In this document: one piece after another, positions 1 through 8,230 of the stretch
How the letters are laid out: each line of letters starts with the position of its first letter
Position numbering within the stretch: the stretch's first letter is position 1
From: Glycomyces buryatensis
Lineage (GTDB): Bacteria > Actinomycetota > Actinomycetes > Mycobacteriales > Micromonosporaceae
Length of the DNA: 64,000 nt
Assembly (NCBI RefSeq): GCF_004912275.1
Contig: NZ_STGY01000057.1
Coordinates: 1 to 64,000, forward strand
Direction of reading: 5' to 3'
Translations under genes and position numbers: made by a program
Notes under the pieces: model-generated
Told to the model about the DNA's origin: nothing
Seen by the model: only the letters and a program-made list of their open reading frames with translations
The model's database searches: none

Positions 1-364
1 GATAACTTTACGTCACAGACCGATCCACTAACGACAAAGAGGCGTGGGTCACATCCACCTCGTGGAGTGGTTGCGGCACAACACCTCTCGCCACGACCGG
101 CACCACCCCGCACCCCGCGGTCGGGCGTGTCCCCCGCCCCAGTTTCGCGCCCGGCCACGCACGCCGTCCACCCGAACCCCGGGTGCCCCGGAACCTCGGA
201 AGCCTGGCACCGCCAACGGACACCCGCCCCGTCCACGCCTTCGTCGCCGATGCCTTAAGCGCAGCCCGACCATGTACGGAATGGTCCCCGCCAGCGCACC
301 AGTTCCCAATGCAGGCCTCCCCGGGCGCAACAACACCCTCAGACCGACTAGGTCTGACCGACAA

Positions 365-404
365 CGAAGGGGTCAATCATCCTCGTGGATGATGAGCCCC
401 TTCG
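365..404. repeat. 40-nt two-part hairpin
   Basis: CGAAGGGG (365-372) pairs with CCCCTTCG (397-404), and ATCATCC (376-382) pairs with GGATGAT (387-393). The two stems are separated by a symmetric 3-nt internal loop and capped by TCGT. It has no adjoining gene and no T-run, so its role (structured RNA, terminator of an element to the left, or protein site) is unknown. Confidence 0.5.
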
Positions 405-471
405 ATCGCGCGCAGGTCGCGGCGTTTCGATCGTGGTGCTGAAGCGGCACAGCCGAAAGAGCGCTTGTAGC

Positions 472-511
472 AGCGAGCGGCCCGGCGGCAGAATCCGCCG
501 GGCCGCTCGCT
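472..511 (-). terminator. Terminator hairpin after the DUF397 gene
   Basis: A perfect 17-bp GC-rich stem (472-488 with 495-511) and a 6-nt loop lie 13 nt beyond the stop of the minus-strand DUF397 gene. Position and strength fit transcription termination. Confidence 0.75.
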
Positions 512-523
512 TTGACGTCCGCT

Positions 524-775
524 TCAGCCCGCGGCGTTGAGGACGGCGCTGAAATCCTTGGGGGACAGGTCGAACACGGGTGAGTCTGCTCCGAGCTTCG
601 AATCCCGCAGGTGGAATCCGTCTTCAACGCACAGGGCCACCTCGACGCAGCTGGTGTCGTTGTTCGCACCGCTGCGGGTGCTCTTGCGCCATGCCCGCCG
701 GATCTCGACGCAGTCAGTGTTGTTGTTGGCGCCGCTGCGAGAGCTCTTACGCCATACGGTCACGCCTGTCGTCAT
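524..775 (-). CDS. DUF397 protein with a duplicated first half
   Basis: This 83-residue protein carries the DUF397 hallmark W-R-K-S-S/T-R-S-G followed by C-V-E. Unusually, the block occurs twice in tandem: WRKSSRSGANNNTDCVEIRR at about residues 8-27, then WRKSTRSGANNDTSCVEVAL. The usual tail (RDSK...F....F) follows once. The ATG at 775 overlaps the end of the upstream XRE gene by 29 nt, so the two are probably translationally coupled. DUF397 proteins typically partner XRE/DUF5753 regulators in actinomycetes, where they have been tied to development. The internal duplication is seen directly; its effect on pairing with the regulator is unknown. Confidence 0.85.
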   Translation of the reverse strand: MTTGVTVWRKSSRSGANNNTDCVEIRRAWRKSTRSGANNDTSCVEVALCVEDGFHLRDSKLGADSPVFDLSPKDFSAVLNAAG

Positions 776-1583
776 CTCGGTAGACCTCGATCCGGATCGC
801 CATTTTCCAAAGCCTCTTGCGAAGCTCATCGTAACGCGCGATTCGGTCGGGATCATCGATGCACCAGCTGGTATCGGCGATCTCGGTGTAGACGAACGGC
901 GGGCAGGCCCGCGGCATGTCCTCGGGCTGGTAGATGCTGAAGCCGCTCATCCGGACGGGCACAGGCTCCCGGAGGATCCGGATGGACACCCCCGGCCGCT
1001 TCGCCCACTTCCGGAGGTACGCCATCTGCTTCTGATACAGCTCCTCGGAGAATCGCCGCAGGTGGACGAGTGCGGCTTCGCCGATGAGGAATGACATCAT
1101 CGGCTGATCCGGGCGGTCCTCCAGAGCAATCCGGCGCGCCTCCTTGAAGACCCAGCCGTCTTTGGACTCGTCGTCGCTGGCCTCCGGGTCTGCCGGACGA
1201 ACGATAAGATCGTGGTACTCCTTGAGCTGGAGCGGCCCCGGAATGAAGGTGGCGTCGAACTTGAAGAAGCTTCCGAAGAACTCCTCGGCCAGCGACATGA
1301 ACAGCGCGTTGAAGCGCATGTCGGCCTCGACTGGCTTGCCCTCCCTGCGAGCGATGGCGACCTGCACCATGTAGCCGATGATCTCGTCATTCACTCCGCA
1401 CGCCTTGGCGTACCTCGCAAGCATCTTGAGCGGGATGGTGGCCCTGCCCAGCTCCCAGGCCCGGATGGTGTCTGGGGAATAGAAGAGCTCGTCTGCGATT
1501 GCTTGTTGAGTTGCCCCCGAAGCTATCCGGTGCTTTCGCACCATGGTCTTGAGAAACCATCCGCCCGAGTCTTCGAATGCCAT
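747..1583 (-). CDS. XRE-family regulator with DUF5753-like C-terminal domain
   Basis: The 278-residue protein has an N-terminal helix-turn-helix (about residues 12-65, with ATQQAIADELFYSPDTIRAWELG). A long C-terminal domain follows that resembles DUF5753, with aromatic and acidic stretches such as FVYTEIADTSWCIDDPDRI near the end. I chose the ATG at 1583 because GGGGGCAGG lies just upstream; an earlier in-frame start at 1643 is possible. It overlaps the DUF397 gene, the classic actinomycete regulator pair. The family acts as cytoplasmic DNA-binding regulators; the targets cannot be told from the sequence. Confidence 0.88.
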   Translation of the reverse strand: MAFEDSGGWFLKTMVRKHRIASGATQQAIADELFYSPDTIRAWELGRATIPLKMLARYAKACGVNDEIIGYMVQVAIARREGKPVEADMRFNALFMSLAEEFFGSFFKFDATFIPGPLQLKEYHDLIVRPADPEASDDESKDGWVFKEARRIALEDRPDQPMMSFLIGEAALVHLRRFSEELYQKQMAYLRKWAKRPGVSIRILREPVPVRMSGFSIYQPEDMPRACPPFVYTEIADTSWCIDDPDRIARYDELRKRLWKMAIRIEVYRDDDRRDRMA

Positions 1584-1814
1584 ACCTGCCCCCAGATTCG
1601 TGGATCGGCGTGCGATGGACCATCCACTATCGCACACTCCCATTGATTGCGAAACCCCAGGTAAATCGGTATGAGAGAAGGGAACCCTGAGAAATACGGT
1701 ACCGAATTCTCATGGTCCTACAGTCACGGTCCAATATGCCGCATGAAGGAAGTGATAAGGGCTGGAAAGGAATGCGTGATGGCGGAAAGCGCTTCATGCC
1801 TGCGTAGTTGCAAC

Positions 1815-1880
1815 AGGTTCCAGATTTGCCGCCACTTGAGTTCCAGTTCTGCCGCTACCTGAGTTCCAGATCTGCCGCAA
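1815..1880. repeat. Three tandem copies of a 23-bp unit
   Basis: Units begin at 1815, 1838 and 1861 and share the pattern GTTCCAG(A)TTTGCCGC. The third copy is shorter and runs into the palindrome at 1878. The region 1584-1814 upstream holds nothing else I can support: a 63-codon frame at 1671-1862 has no recognisable features. Confidence 0.65.
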
Positions 1881-1921
1881 GGAAGCGCCCGCCGCCCCAT
1901 GGGGCGGCGGGCGCTTCCTTG
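1878..1921. terminator. 44-bp perfect palindrome, likely bidirectional terminator
   Basis: A 21-bp perfect stem (1878-1898 with 1901-1921) surrounds a central AT. It sits 8 nt beyond the stop of the minus-strand GH30 gene, where a terminator is expected. The absence of a loop makes it a true palindrome as DNA. Confidence 0.75.
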
Positions 1922-1928
1922 CGTCCTT

Positions 1929-4874
1929 CTACTTGGCCGGGGCCTTGGCGTAGACCTCGATCTCGCTCAGGATGATCCAGCCGGCGATGTCGCCGCTGTC
2001 GGCGGTCATTGCGACCCGCACCGCTGAGGTCCTTGCATTCACCGGCACATCGATGACCGGCGGATTGTCGATGTCGGTCCCGACGTCGACGCTTTCACCC
2101 GCGTTCACCCACTCGCCGTTCGCATCCAGGTACTGCACCTGGAGGGTGTCCGCGTAGGACGGGCGCCCGCCGTCGGCCCAGAAGTGGGACACCACGCGCG
2201 TGACGTCCCGCTCGGTCGGCAGTGTGACCGTGATCGTGTCCTCGGTATTGAACCCGCCCGACTTCCAGTTCGACCAGGCCTTGTCGTCTAGGTCGCCATT
2301 GAGCAGCGCCTCGTTCGAGTAGCCGGGCTCGGTGAAGGTCGTCTCCACACTCACCCCGTCACCGGTCGCGACATTGGCCTCGATCGGGTCGGTCACCTCG
2401 ACGTCGATCTGCGCGTCGAGCTCGGTCCCGTCGATGAGCGTGGCCGTCCCCGCCAGCGTGACGGTGCCAAAGTCGTCGTAGGCGCCCTCGGGGGCCTCCT
2501 CCCAGACCACCGGCACCACGGCCTCGGTGCCGTTGTCGCCCAGCGCGATCACCGTGTCCGGCAGGTCGGGCGTGAACCCCGGGTAGGTCTTGGCCGCGGC
2601 CGGAGCCGTCGCGGAGAAGGTGTCGACACTGACCTTCGCCTCGGCGGCGAAGGTCTCTCCCAGAGGATCGGTCGCCTCACCTTCCACGATCACCTCTCCC
2701 AAAGCGTCCCAAGCGGAATCCTCGGGCATCTCCCACTCCACCGGGATCGCCCCGCGCTCGCCGTCGCGGTAGACGCCGGGCACCGTTTCGGGCATGTCGG
2801 GGACGTACCCCGGAACGGTGTACGTCTCCACCGCGGCGGCGTTCAGCACCATCTCGTCCGTGAGGGTCCAGAGCTGGTTGCTCGCTGACGTCGGCGTGTA
2901 GGTCTGGACGGGGGAGCCGTCGGCGGTGGCCTCGCCCCAGACGTCCAGGACCCTGCCGGTGCCGACATTGACAGGCACGTAATTGCCATTCCCGGTGGTC
3001 GACAGGTACCACTGCGCGGCATCCGGCGACTTCTTGCCATCCGGTTCGAGCACGGCCTGATCCCCGGACACCGCCAGGCGGGTTCCGGTGGCGGCGTTGA
3101 CGATCTCGTACCGATCGCGGTTCGAGTCACCGTCGGACTTCAGGTCGAGCTTCCACAGCTGCTCGGCGCTGGCGGCGTCGTCCGTCGCCAGCGCGATGCC
3201 GGTGCCGTCCTCAGACGGGACGATCGACTTGCCGCTCTGGACGCCGTCGAAGCGGTAGACGTGGTCGTCCTGTATCATGGCGGCGTCGTCGGCGACGCCG
3301 GAGACGCCCTCGACCACGAAGGTGGTGACGGACTTGCCCGGCACAGTCAGCGTCGCGGAGTCGCCGGTGACGGCGACCGAGTCACCCTCGACCAGGACGC
3401 CGTCGGCGCTGGTGACCACCGGAGTGACCGTGGCGCCGTCGATCGAGGCGAACTTCGACAGGTCGAGCGTGACGTCCAGCGCGCCCTCGCTGTTGTTGGT
3501 GTACACCACGTTCGCGCCCTCGCCATCGGCCTCGAGCGCGGCCACGGTGGAGGCGTCGTCGACGCCGAGCATGCGGTCGCCCGGCTCGATGTAATGCGTG
3601 AAGTTGCGGATCGTGTCGTACTTGGTGTTGGTCTTGACCGGGCAGGTCTCCAGCGTGTCCTCGGCGTCGCAGTCGAAGGAGACGTGGATCGAACCCCAGT
3701 TGTGGCCGAGGTCCGCGTTCTCGATCGGCTGCCACAGCACCCAGGCCGACGGCTCGAGCTCGCGAATGTCGTCGGTGATGCGGGAGGCGATGCCCAGGCC
3801 GCTCTCCATCGACTCGTAGTCCTGGCCGGAGGTCCAGCTTCCCTCGACCTCGCTCATCCACAGGGGCTTGTCGCTGCCCTTGGCCAGGTCGCGGGCGCTG
3901 GTGCGCTGCCCGGTGCCGTAGGTGTGGACGTTCATCTGGTCGACGGCCGCCCGGACTTCTTCGCTGTAGGCGTTCCAGTCGGCGGTGAACTTGCCCGGGT
4001 TGGTCTCGTCCGGCGCGGAGATCACCGCATCGGTGTCGGCGCCTGCCAGCCGCGCGGCCAGGGCCAGGATGACCTCCTGCTGCGACTCGGGCCCGGCGTG
4101 CGCGCCCTCCTGCCCGCCGCCGGTCGGCTGGACGCCGTCCTCGCCGAGGGTGGTCTTCCAGTAGTCGGTGTTGGGCTCGTTGAGCGGGTCGACGGTGTCG
4201 AACTCGATCCCGTGCGACTCTTCGAGCTGCTCCATGACCTCGGTCAGGTAGAGCGCGAACTCGTCCACCGTCTCGGAGCGGATCTGGTCCGCGTTGGGGT
4301 CGAATCCGCCCGAGGTGTAACCGGAGTTCGTCTGGAAGTACGGCGGGGAGTTGGAGAAGGCCTCCCAGTGGCTGACTTCGTCCTTGACCTGGTCGACCCA
4401 CCAGCGCTGGTTCGCGTCGGCGTCCCAGTTCCAGTGGTCGGGGTTCTCGGGGTCCCACCAGTCCTTGTCCTCGTGGGTGGTGCCCTCGGGAGCGTTCCAG
4501 AACCCGGGGACCGCGGAGGCCCCGCCCCGCAGGTACTCATTGTCGATATTGGGGGCGTTGCCGCCGCCGATGTTGTACCGGGCGATATTGAGGTTCAGGC
4601 CCTCGTCGCCGAACACCATGTCGGCCAGCTGGTTTCGAATCTCATCGGGATAGCCGCCGGTGGCGTTGGCCATCCACACCAAGCTGGTGCCCCAGCCCTC
4701 CCATTCGGCGCCTTGGTAGGACGGGTCGATGCCGACGGTGACGGCGCCCTCGGCAGTGGCCGCGTCATCGGTCTGCGCCTGCGCGGTGATCGTGAGCTGA
4801 GTGGCCGCCAAGGCGATTCCGGCGGCTCCCGTGACGGCGAGCAGTCGCTGCCACCTGGGTCTGGGGGAGGACAT
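1929..4874 (-). CDS. Secreted GH30 endo-beta-1,6-galactanase-like enzyme with ricin-type and Ig-like modules
   Basis: The 981-residue precursor starts at ATG 4874, preceded by AAGGAG at 6 nt. A signal peptide (about 1-33) precedes a GH30 barrel opening with GWGTSLVWMANATGGYPDE, a pattern typical of the subfamily with beta-1,6-galactanases. The likely acid/base Glu is in DPLNEPNTDYW (about 232) and the nucleophile Glu in MSEVEGSW (about 339). After the barrel come a ricin-type lectin-like region with QLWTL, two Ig-like repeats (each beginning near Y-P-G-x-x-P-D-x-P-x-T/E-V), and a C-terminal discoidin-like beta domain. The expected substrate is beta-1,6-galactan side chains of plant arabinogalactan. 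An inverted repeat upstream (4946-4978) suggests specific regulation. The exact substrate is inferred from family. Confidence 0.85.
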   Translation of the reverse strand: MSSPRPRWQRLLAVTGAAGIALAATQLTITAQAQTDDAATAEGAVTVGIDPSYQGAEWEGWGTSLVWMANATGGYPDEIRNQLADMVFGDEGLNLNIARYNIGGGNAPNIDNEYLRGGASAVPGFWNAPEGTTHEDKDWWDPENPDHWNWDADANQRWWVDQVKDEVSHWEAFSNSPPYFQTNSGYTSGGFDPNADQIRSETVDEFALYLTEVMEQLEESHGIEFDTVDPLNEPNTDYWKTTLGEDGVQPTGGGQEGAHAGPESQQEVILALAARLAGADTDAVISAPDETNPGKFTADWNAYSEEVRAAVDQMNVHTYGTGQRTSARDLAKGSDKPLWMSEVEGSWTSGQDYESMESGLGIASRITDDIRELEPSAWVLWQPIENADLGHNWGSIHVSFDCDAEDTLETCPVKTNTKYDTIRNFTHYIEPGDRMLGVDDASTVAALEADGEGANVVYTNNSEGALDVTLDLSKFASIDGATVTPVVTSADGVLVEGDSVAVTGDSATLTVPGKSVTTFVVEGVSGVADDAAMIQDDHVYRFDGVQSGKSIVPSEDGTGIALATDDAASAEQLWKLDLKSDGDSNRDRYEIVNAATGTRLAVSGDQAVLEPDGKKSPDAAQWYLSTTGNGNYVPVNVGTGRVLDVWGEATADGSPVQTYTPTSASNQLWTLTDEMVLNAAAVETYTVPGYVPDMPETVPGVYRDGERGAIPVEWEMPEDSAWDALGEVIVEGEATDPLGETFAAEAKVSVDTFSATAPAAAKTYPGFTPDLPDTVIALGDNGTEAVVPVVWEEAPEGAYDDFGTVTLAGTATLIDGTELDAQIDVEVTDPIEANVATGDGVSVETTFTEPGYSNEALLNGDLDDKAWSNWKSGGFNTEDTITVTLPTERDVTRVVSHFWADGGRPSYADTLQVQYLDANGEWVNAGESVDVGTDIDNPPVIDVPVNARTSAVRVAMTADSGDIAGWIILSEIEVYAKAPAK

Positions 4875-4945
4875 CGTTGTCTCCTTCGGGGGTGGGAATT
4901 TGAATTGAGTTTGATCGATGCTCCCACAAATTCGAACCCTTGTGA

Positions 4946-4978
4946 ACACCCTTCGTATAACGGATTGAGAAAGGGTGT
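4946..4978 (-). promoter_or_regulatory. Inverted repeat upstream of the GH30 gene
   Basis: ACACCCTT (4946-4953) and AAGGGTGT (4971-4978) form perfect 8-bp half-sites 17 nt apart. They lie about 70 nt before the GH30 start and enclose AT-rich sequence with a TATACG-like -10 element. It could be a repressor or activator site. Confidence 0.45.
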
Positions 4979-4994
4979 CCAACGGACGCGAACA

Positions 4995-5015
4995 GGCCCG
5001 GCCTGGAGCCGGGCC
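4995..5015 (-). terminator. Terminator hairpin after the lectin-phosphatase gene
   Basis: GGCCCGGC and GCCGGGCC flank a 5-nt loop, just past the stop at 5037 on the minus strand and before the GH30 promoter region. The two minus-strand genes are therefore probably separate transcripts. Confidence 0.6.
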
Positions 5016-5036
5016 CATTCCCCTGCGCGCCTTGGA

Positions 5037-6389
5037 TCAGCGCTGGGTGTAGATGACGCCGAGCTTGTCGACCTCGGCGCCAGCCCGGCCGTGGAAGCCC
5101 GCGATCTGCCAGCCCGACGGGGCCTCGAAGGCGGTGCAGTCCCCGGTTTCGGTGCCCGTCTCGACGGTGCGGCCGGTGCTGGTGGTGAAGCGGGCGGAGA
5201 AGATCCGGGTGCGCCCGTCGCGCTGGCCCTGGCACAGCTCGAGCCCGGTCGGATACTCGCCGGATTCGAGGACGAGGCTCGCGGCGGTCCCGCCGCTGCC
5301 GCCGTGCGCCAACGCGGTGCCGTCCGCGAGGGTCAGCCCGATCTGGTCGACCCGTTCATTGCCGCGCAGGAGCAGTTCGCTCGCACCCGCCCCGGCGCTG
5401 AGGTCGTCGATATCGTTGAAGAAGTCCCCGTGCGGGCCCCCGAACTGGTCGCTCATGACGAAGTCCTCGCTGGTGGACCAGGCGAAGTCGACGGCGATCG
5501 GGTAGTGGTCGGACAGGTTCCCTCCGGCCTCGTCCCGGAACTCCGCGTGCTCATTGCGGTAGGAGCTCGCATCCAACCGGACGTGGTCGCCCGAGCGGTA
5601 GAGGACCTTGTCGACCACCTCGCACTGCTCGTCCACGGTCTCGTCCTCGCACACCAGCGCCTCGTCGCCCTTGTTCGGGGCGGTCCCGCCGCGCACCTCC
5701 TCGACCCACGCGTCCGTCAGGCCGTTCCCGGCCGCGAACTCGGCGATCGTGTCGCCCTCGCGGGTATAGCGGGTATTGGTGTCGCCGTAGACGATCACGG
5801 CATTTCCGGCCGAGTGCGTCGCCATGAAATCGCCGACCTGCTCGAGGTTCTTCGCGCGCGCCCCCAGGTCACCGGATTCGGAGCCCGCGTCGGTGTGGAG
5901 GTTGTACACGTCGACCCAGGCGCCCTCGGCGAGGCGGGCGCGCATGAAGGTGAAGCCCTTGGGGGTGAGGCAGTCGCCCGATCCCGACGAGCAGTCGTCC
6001 CATTCGACCCGCTCGAAGTCCTCGAACGCGATGTCCGAGAGGGTGTTCAACCCGTCGCCGAACGGCACGCCGCCGCTGGTCGAGGTCCGGTACTCGTGGT
6101 CGTCCGCCTCGTACAGCGCCGCGTGGTAGTTGAAGTCCTCCTGGACATTGACCAGGTTGTACGGGCCGAGGCGGGAACCGATGATCGGGGTGTTCGTCTC
6201 GGGGTCGCCATCGCCCAGGCCCAGGGGGAGCCCGGCGATGTTGTAGCTGAGGACGGACAGCTCTCCGGCGGCCGTCGTCTCGGTCTGGGCTCCCGCCGGG
6301 GCGGCGCTGCCGGCGGCGGTGAGCCCGATTCCGGCCGCGCCGAGAACGGCGGTCGACACGAGGGCGGCCAATCGCGCTGGTGATCGCAT
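5037..6389 (-). CDS. Secreted endonuclease/exonuclease/phosphatase-family protein with jacalin-like lectin domain
   Basis: This 450-residue precursor has a signal peptide (about 1-38) and an EEP catalytic domain like that of secreted sphingomyelinase C enzymes. Catalytic-type motifs are LSYNIAGLP (metal Asn), NVQEDF (metal Glu), YNLHTDAG, YGDTNTRY and the terminal SDHYP (catalytic His). From about residue 320 a jacalin-like beta-prism domain follows (EFxGGPHGDxFND type start, GVIY near the end), which would bind glycans. I prefer the ATG at 6389, which has GGAG at 6 nt; an ATG 12 nt earlier lacks a Shine-Dalgarno. Substrate (phospholipid, nucleic acid or other phosphodiester) is not decided by the sequence. 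Confidence 0.82.
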   Translation of the reverse strand: MRSPARLAALVSTAVLGAAGIGLTAAGSAAPAGAQTETTAAGELSVLSYNIAGLPLGLGDGDPETNTPIIGSRLGPYNLVNVQEDFNYHAALYEADDHEYRTSTSGGVPFGDGLNTLSDIAFEDFERVEWDDCSSGSGDCLTPKGFTFMRARLAEGAWVDVYNLHTDAGSESGDLGARAKNLEQVGDFMATHSAGNAVIVYGDTNTRYTREGDTIAEFAAGNGLTDAWVEEVRGGTAPNKGDEALVCEDETVDEQCEVVDKVLYRSGDHVRLDASSYRNEHAEFRDEAGGNLSDHYPIAVDFAWSTSEDFVMSDQFGGPHGDFFNDIDDLSAGAGASELLLRGNERVDQIGLTLADGTALAHGGSGGTAASLVLESGEYPTGLELCQGQRDGRTRIFSARFTTSTGRTVETGTETGDCTAFEAPSGWQIAGFHGRAGAEVDKLGVIYTQR

Positions 6390-6478
6390 GGGATGCTCCA
6401 TATTCGGATATCCGGGAACGTCGAGCCGGGGGCGGCTGCGACGCGATCATCCAAGATTGCCCGAAATAGGAGAAATGT

Positions 6479-7609
6479 TCAAGACATGCGGCTTAAAGCC
6501 CCATTGCGCTCAGGTGACGAATCGGTCCGGGAGCCGGCGCGCCGGATCGCCAGGAGCGAGACGTCGTCGTCCATGCGGGTGGCGAAGCGCGCCACGTCCT
6601 CCCACACGAACTCGACCAGCCGGCGCGGCGAGGGCGGGACGACGAGTCCGCGGAGGCGGTCGGCGAGCGGATAGAAGTGCCCGGCCTTGTCTCGGGCCTC
6701 GATCACCCCGTCCGAATAGGCCAGCAGGGTCTCCTCGCGCAGAAACCGCATCGAACTCGAACCGTGCCGCTCCCTCGGCTGCAACCGCAGGCCCAGCACC
6801 GGCCCCGGCTTGAGGTCGAGTTCCTCGACCCGGTCGCCGCGCAGCAGCAGCGGCGCGGGGTGCCCGCACGACAGCAGCCGCATCTGCCGCGAGTCGGCGG
6901 TGAACTCGACCAGCAGAACCGAGGCGAACAGCTCGGGGATGTATCCCTGTTCGGCGTCGATGAGGATCCGCCGCTCCAGGCGGGCGGCCACCCCCTCCAG
7001 ATCGGACTCGTCCAGGATCGCCTCGTGGAAGGTGGACAGCAGGACCGCCGCGGTACTCACCGCCGGCAGGCCGTGACCCTGCACGTCGCCGAGGATCATG
7101 CGGGCCCCGTACGGGCTGGGGCGCACGTCGAACAGGTCGCCGCCGATGCGCGCGCCGCGCTGCGCCGAATGGTAGAGCCCGGCACAATCCAGGTCGCTGA
7201 CGCGCTCGGGCAGGTCGGGCAGGACCGCCAGCTGGGCGACCTCCGAGACCGACTGCATGGTCACCAGGCGGGCCTCGAAGCGCTGCCGCAGCCACGCGAT
7301 GCCGACGCTGGTCACGCACACGACCCCCACGGCGACGATGTCGTCGCCGTCGAACTGCTCGGTCAGCGGGATCGGGGCGGCGACCAACAGGAGCGAGAGC
7401 ACCGCGATGACGCCCGTCCACACCGGACCCAGGACGAAGGCCGACAGCACCGGCACGATGGCGACCGCGATCCCGGCGTGGACCCGGTCGGGGCTTGAGA
7501 TCTGGAACAGCTCCGAGCCGATCAGCAGCAGGATCGGCAGCAACCGCACCCAGATCGGCAGCCGCGTGCCCGGGATCAGGCGCGCGTCCTCTGGATCCAG
7601 CCGTCGCAT
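6479..7609 (-). CDS. Membrane SpoIIE-type PP2C serine phosphatase
   Basis: The protein has 376 residues. The N-terminal third contains about three membrane segments (WVRLLPILLLIGS, GIAVAIVPVLSAFVLGPVW, VIAVLSLLLVAAPIP). The C-terminal two thirds form a SpoIIE/RsbU PP2C domain with ARIGGDLFDV, GDVQGHGLPAV, YSDGVIEARD and the terminal DDDVSLLAIR, so all acidic metal ligands appear present. Such enzymes dephosphorylate anti-anti-sigma factors in partner-switching stress pathways. No sigma factor, anti-sigma or antagonist gene lies beside it, so its partner must be elsewhere. The N-terminal domain is not a recognised sensor. Confidence 0.85.
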   Translation of the reverse strand: MRRLDPEDARLIPGTRLPIWVRLLPILLLIGSELFQISSPDRVHAGIAVAIVPVLSAFVLGPVWTGVIAVLSLLLVAAPIPLTEQFDGDDIVAVGVVCVTSVGIAWLRQRFEARLVTMQSVSEVAQLAVLPDLPERVSDLDCAGLYHSAQRGARIGGDLFDVRPSPYGARMILGDVQGHGLPAVSTAAVLLSTFHEAILDESDLEGVAARLERRILIDAEQGYIPELFASVLLVEFTADSRQMRLLSCGHPAPLLLRGDRVEELDLKPGPVLGLRLQPRERHGSSSMRFLREETLLAYSDGVIEARDKAGHFYPLADRLRGLVVPPSPRRLVEFVWEDVARFATRMDDDVSLLAIRRAGSRTDSSPERNGALSRMS

Positions 7610-7728
7610 GGGCCGAGTGTAGGCCGATCACGGGCGTCTACCAGCGCATTAGCGCAGTCCGGTCGGCCTGGATGGACGGTTCACCGGTTTGCGGGATGCC
7701 GCCGGTCGAAATCGTTCTTCGCGGCGGG

Positions 7729-8133
7729 CTAGATGGCGGGGTGCTTCCGGTCGTAGTCGCTCTGCGCGGTGAGCACGTCGGGCATGAAGGAGTAGAGCTC
7801 ATCGACCAGTGTCTGGAGCCGGTCGGTGATGGTCGCTCCGAGCTCGGTGAGGTTGTACTCGACGCGCACGGGGAAGCCCTCTTCGGCGTGCCGTTCCACG
7901 AAGCCGTCGCGTTCGAGCGCGCGCAGGGACTGGGAGAGGGCCTTCTCGTTGATGCCCTCGATGTGGCGGCGGATCTCGCTGAAGCGCAACGAGTCCTCGC
8001 GCAGGGCGAGCAGGACGAGCGTGCCCCAGCGGCCGGTGATGTCCCCCAGGACCGGCCGGGAGACGCAGTCCTTGGCCAGCACCAGGAACTCGAGCGCGGA
8101 CGGCGACTCGGTCCCTGCGGCTTCGGTGGTCAT
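7729..8133 (-). CDS. HxlR-family transcriptional regulator, divergent from an NmrA-type reductase
   Basis: A 134-residue winged helix-turn-helix protein with the HxlR core GRWGTLVLLALREDSLRFSE followed by IEGINEKALSQSLRALERDGF. A single Cys near residue 23 (AKDCVSRP) sits where redox-sensing members of the family carry theirs. It is transcribed away from a quinone-reductase-like gene at 8231, an arrangement like the QorR/quinone-oxidoreductase pairs. An inverted repeat in the shared promoter (8174-8194) is the probable binding site. Quinone or electrophile sensing is an inference from family and neighbour. Confidence 0.87.
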   Translation of the reverse strand: MTTEAAGTESPSALEFLVLAKDCVSRPVLGDITGRWGTLVLLALREDSLRFSEIRRHIEGINEKALSQSLRALERDGFVERHAEEGFPVRVEYNLTELGATITDRLQTLVDELYSFMPDVLTAQSDYDRKHPAI

Positions 8134-8173
8134 GATGCGATGTTATCCCAACAACAGTGCTTTCGAAAAGTTT

Positions 8174-8194
8174 GTACTTTCGATTTGAAAGTGC
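8174..8194. promoter_or_regulatory. Probable HxlR operator in the divergent promoter
   Basis: ACTTTC (8176-8181) and GAAAGT (8187-8192) are perfect inverted half-sites with a 5-nt spacer, extended by one more matched pair outside. The site lies in the 97-nt gap between the divergent HxlR and NmrA-type genes. Confidence 0.5.
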
Positions 8195-8230
8195 AATGGT
8201 AGTCGCACCAACTGTTGAAGGAGCAAGCCA

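Larger units (their letters stand above)
1..523. other. Gene-free left end of the window
   Basis: No open frame here on either strand looks like a protein: the translations are low-complexity Arg/Pro/Gly strings without family motifs. The stretch contains two strong hairpins (365-404 and 472-511), listed separately. I see no RNA gene I can name. Confidence 0.5.

Noticed and set aside
44-442. Open frames on both strands in the left end
   Set aside because: Arg/Pro or Gly/Val-rich translations without Shine-Dalgarno or family motifs; they overlap a strong hairpin.
1671-1862. 63-codon open frame
   Set aside because: Its C-terminal part is made of the 23-bp tandem repeats and the rest has no features of a protein.
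1815-1880. Possible CRISPR-like repeats
   Set aside because: The units are directly adjacent, with no spacers, and no cas gene is nearby.
3261-6383. A 1040-codon open frame on the plus strand
   Set aside because: It is antisense to the GH30 and phosphatase genes, has low-complexity Gly/Val/Arg-rich translation and no motif. It is an effect of GC-rich third positions.
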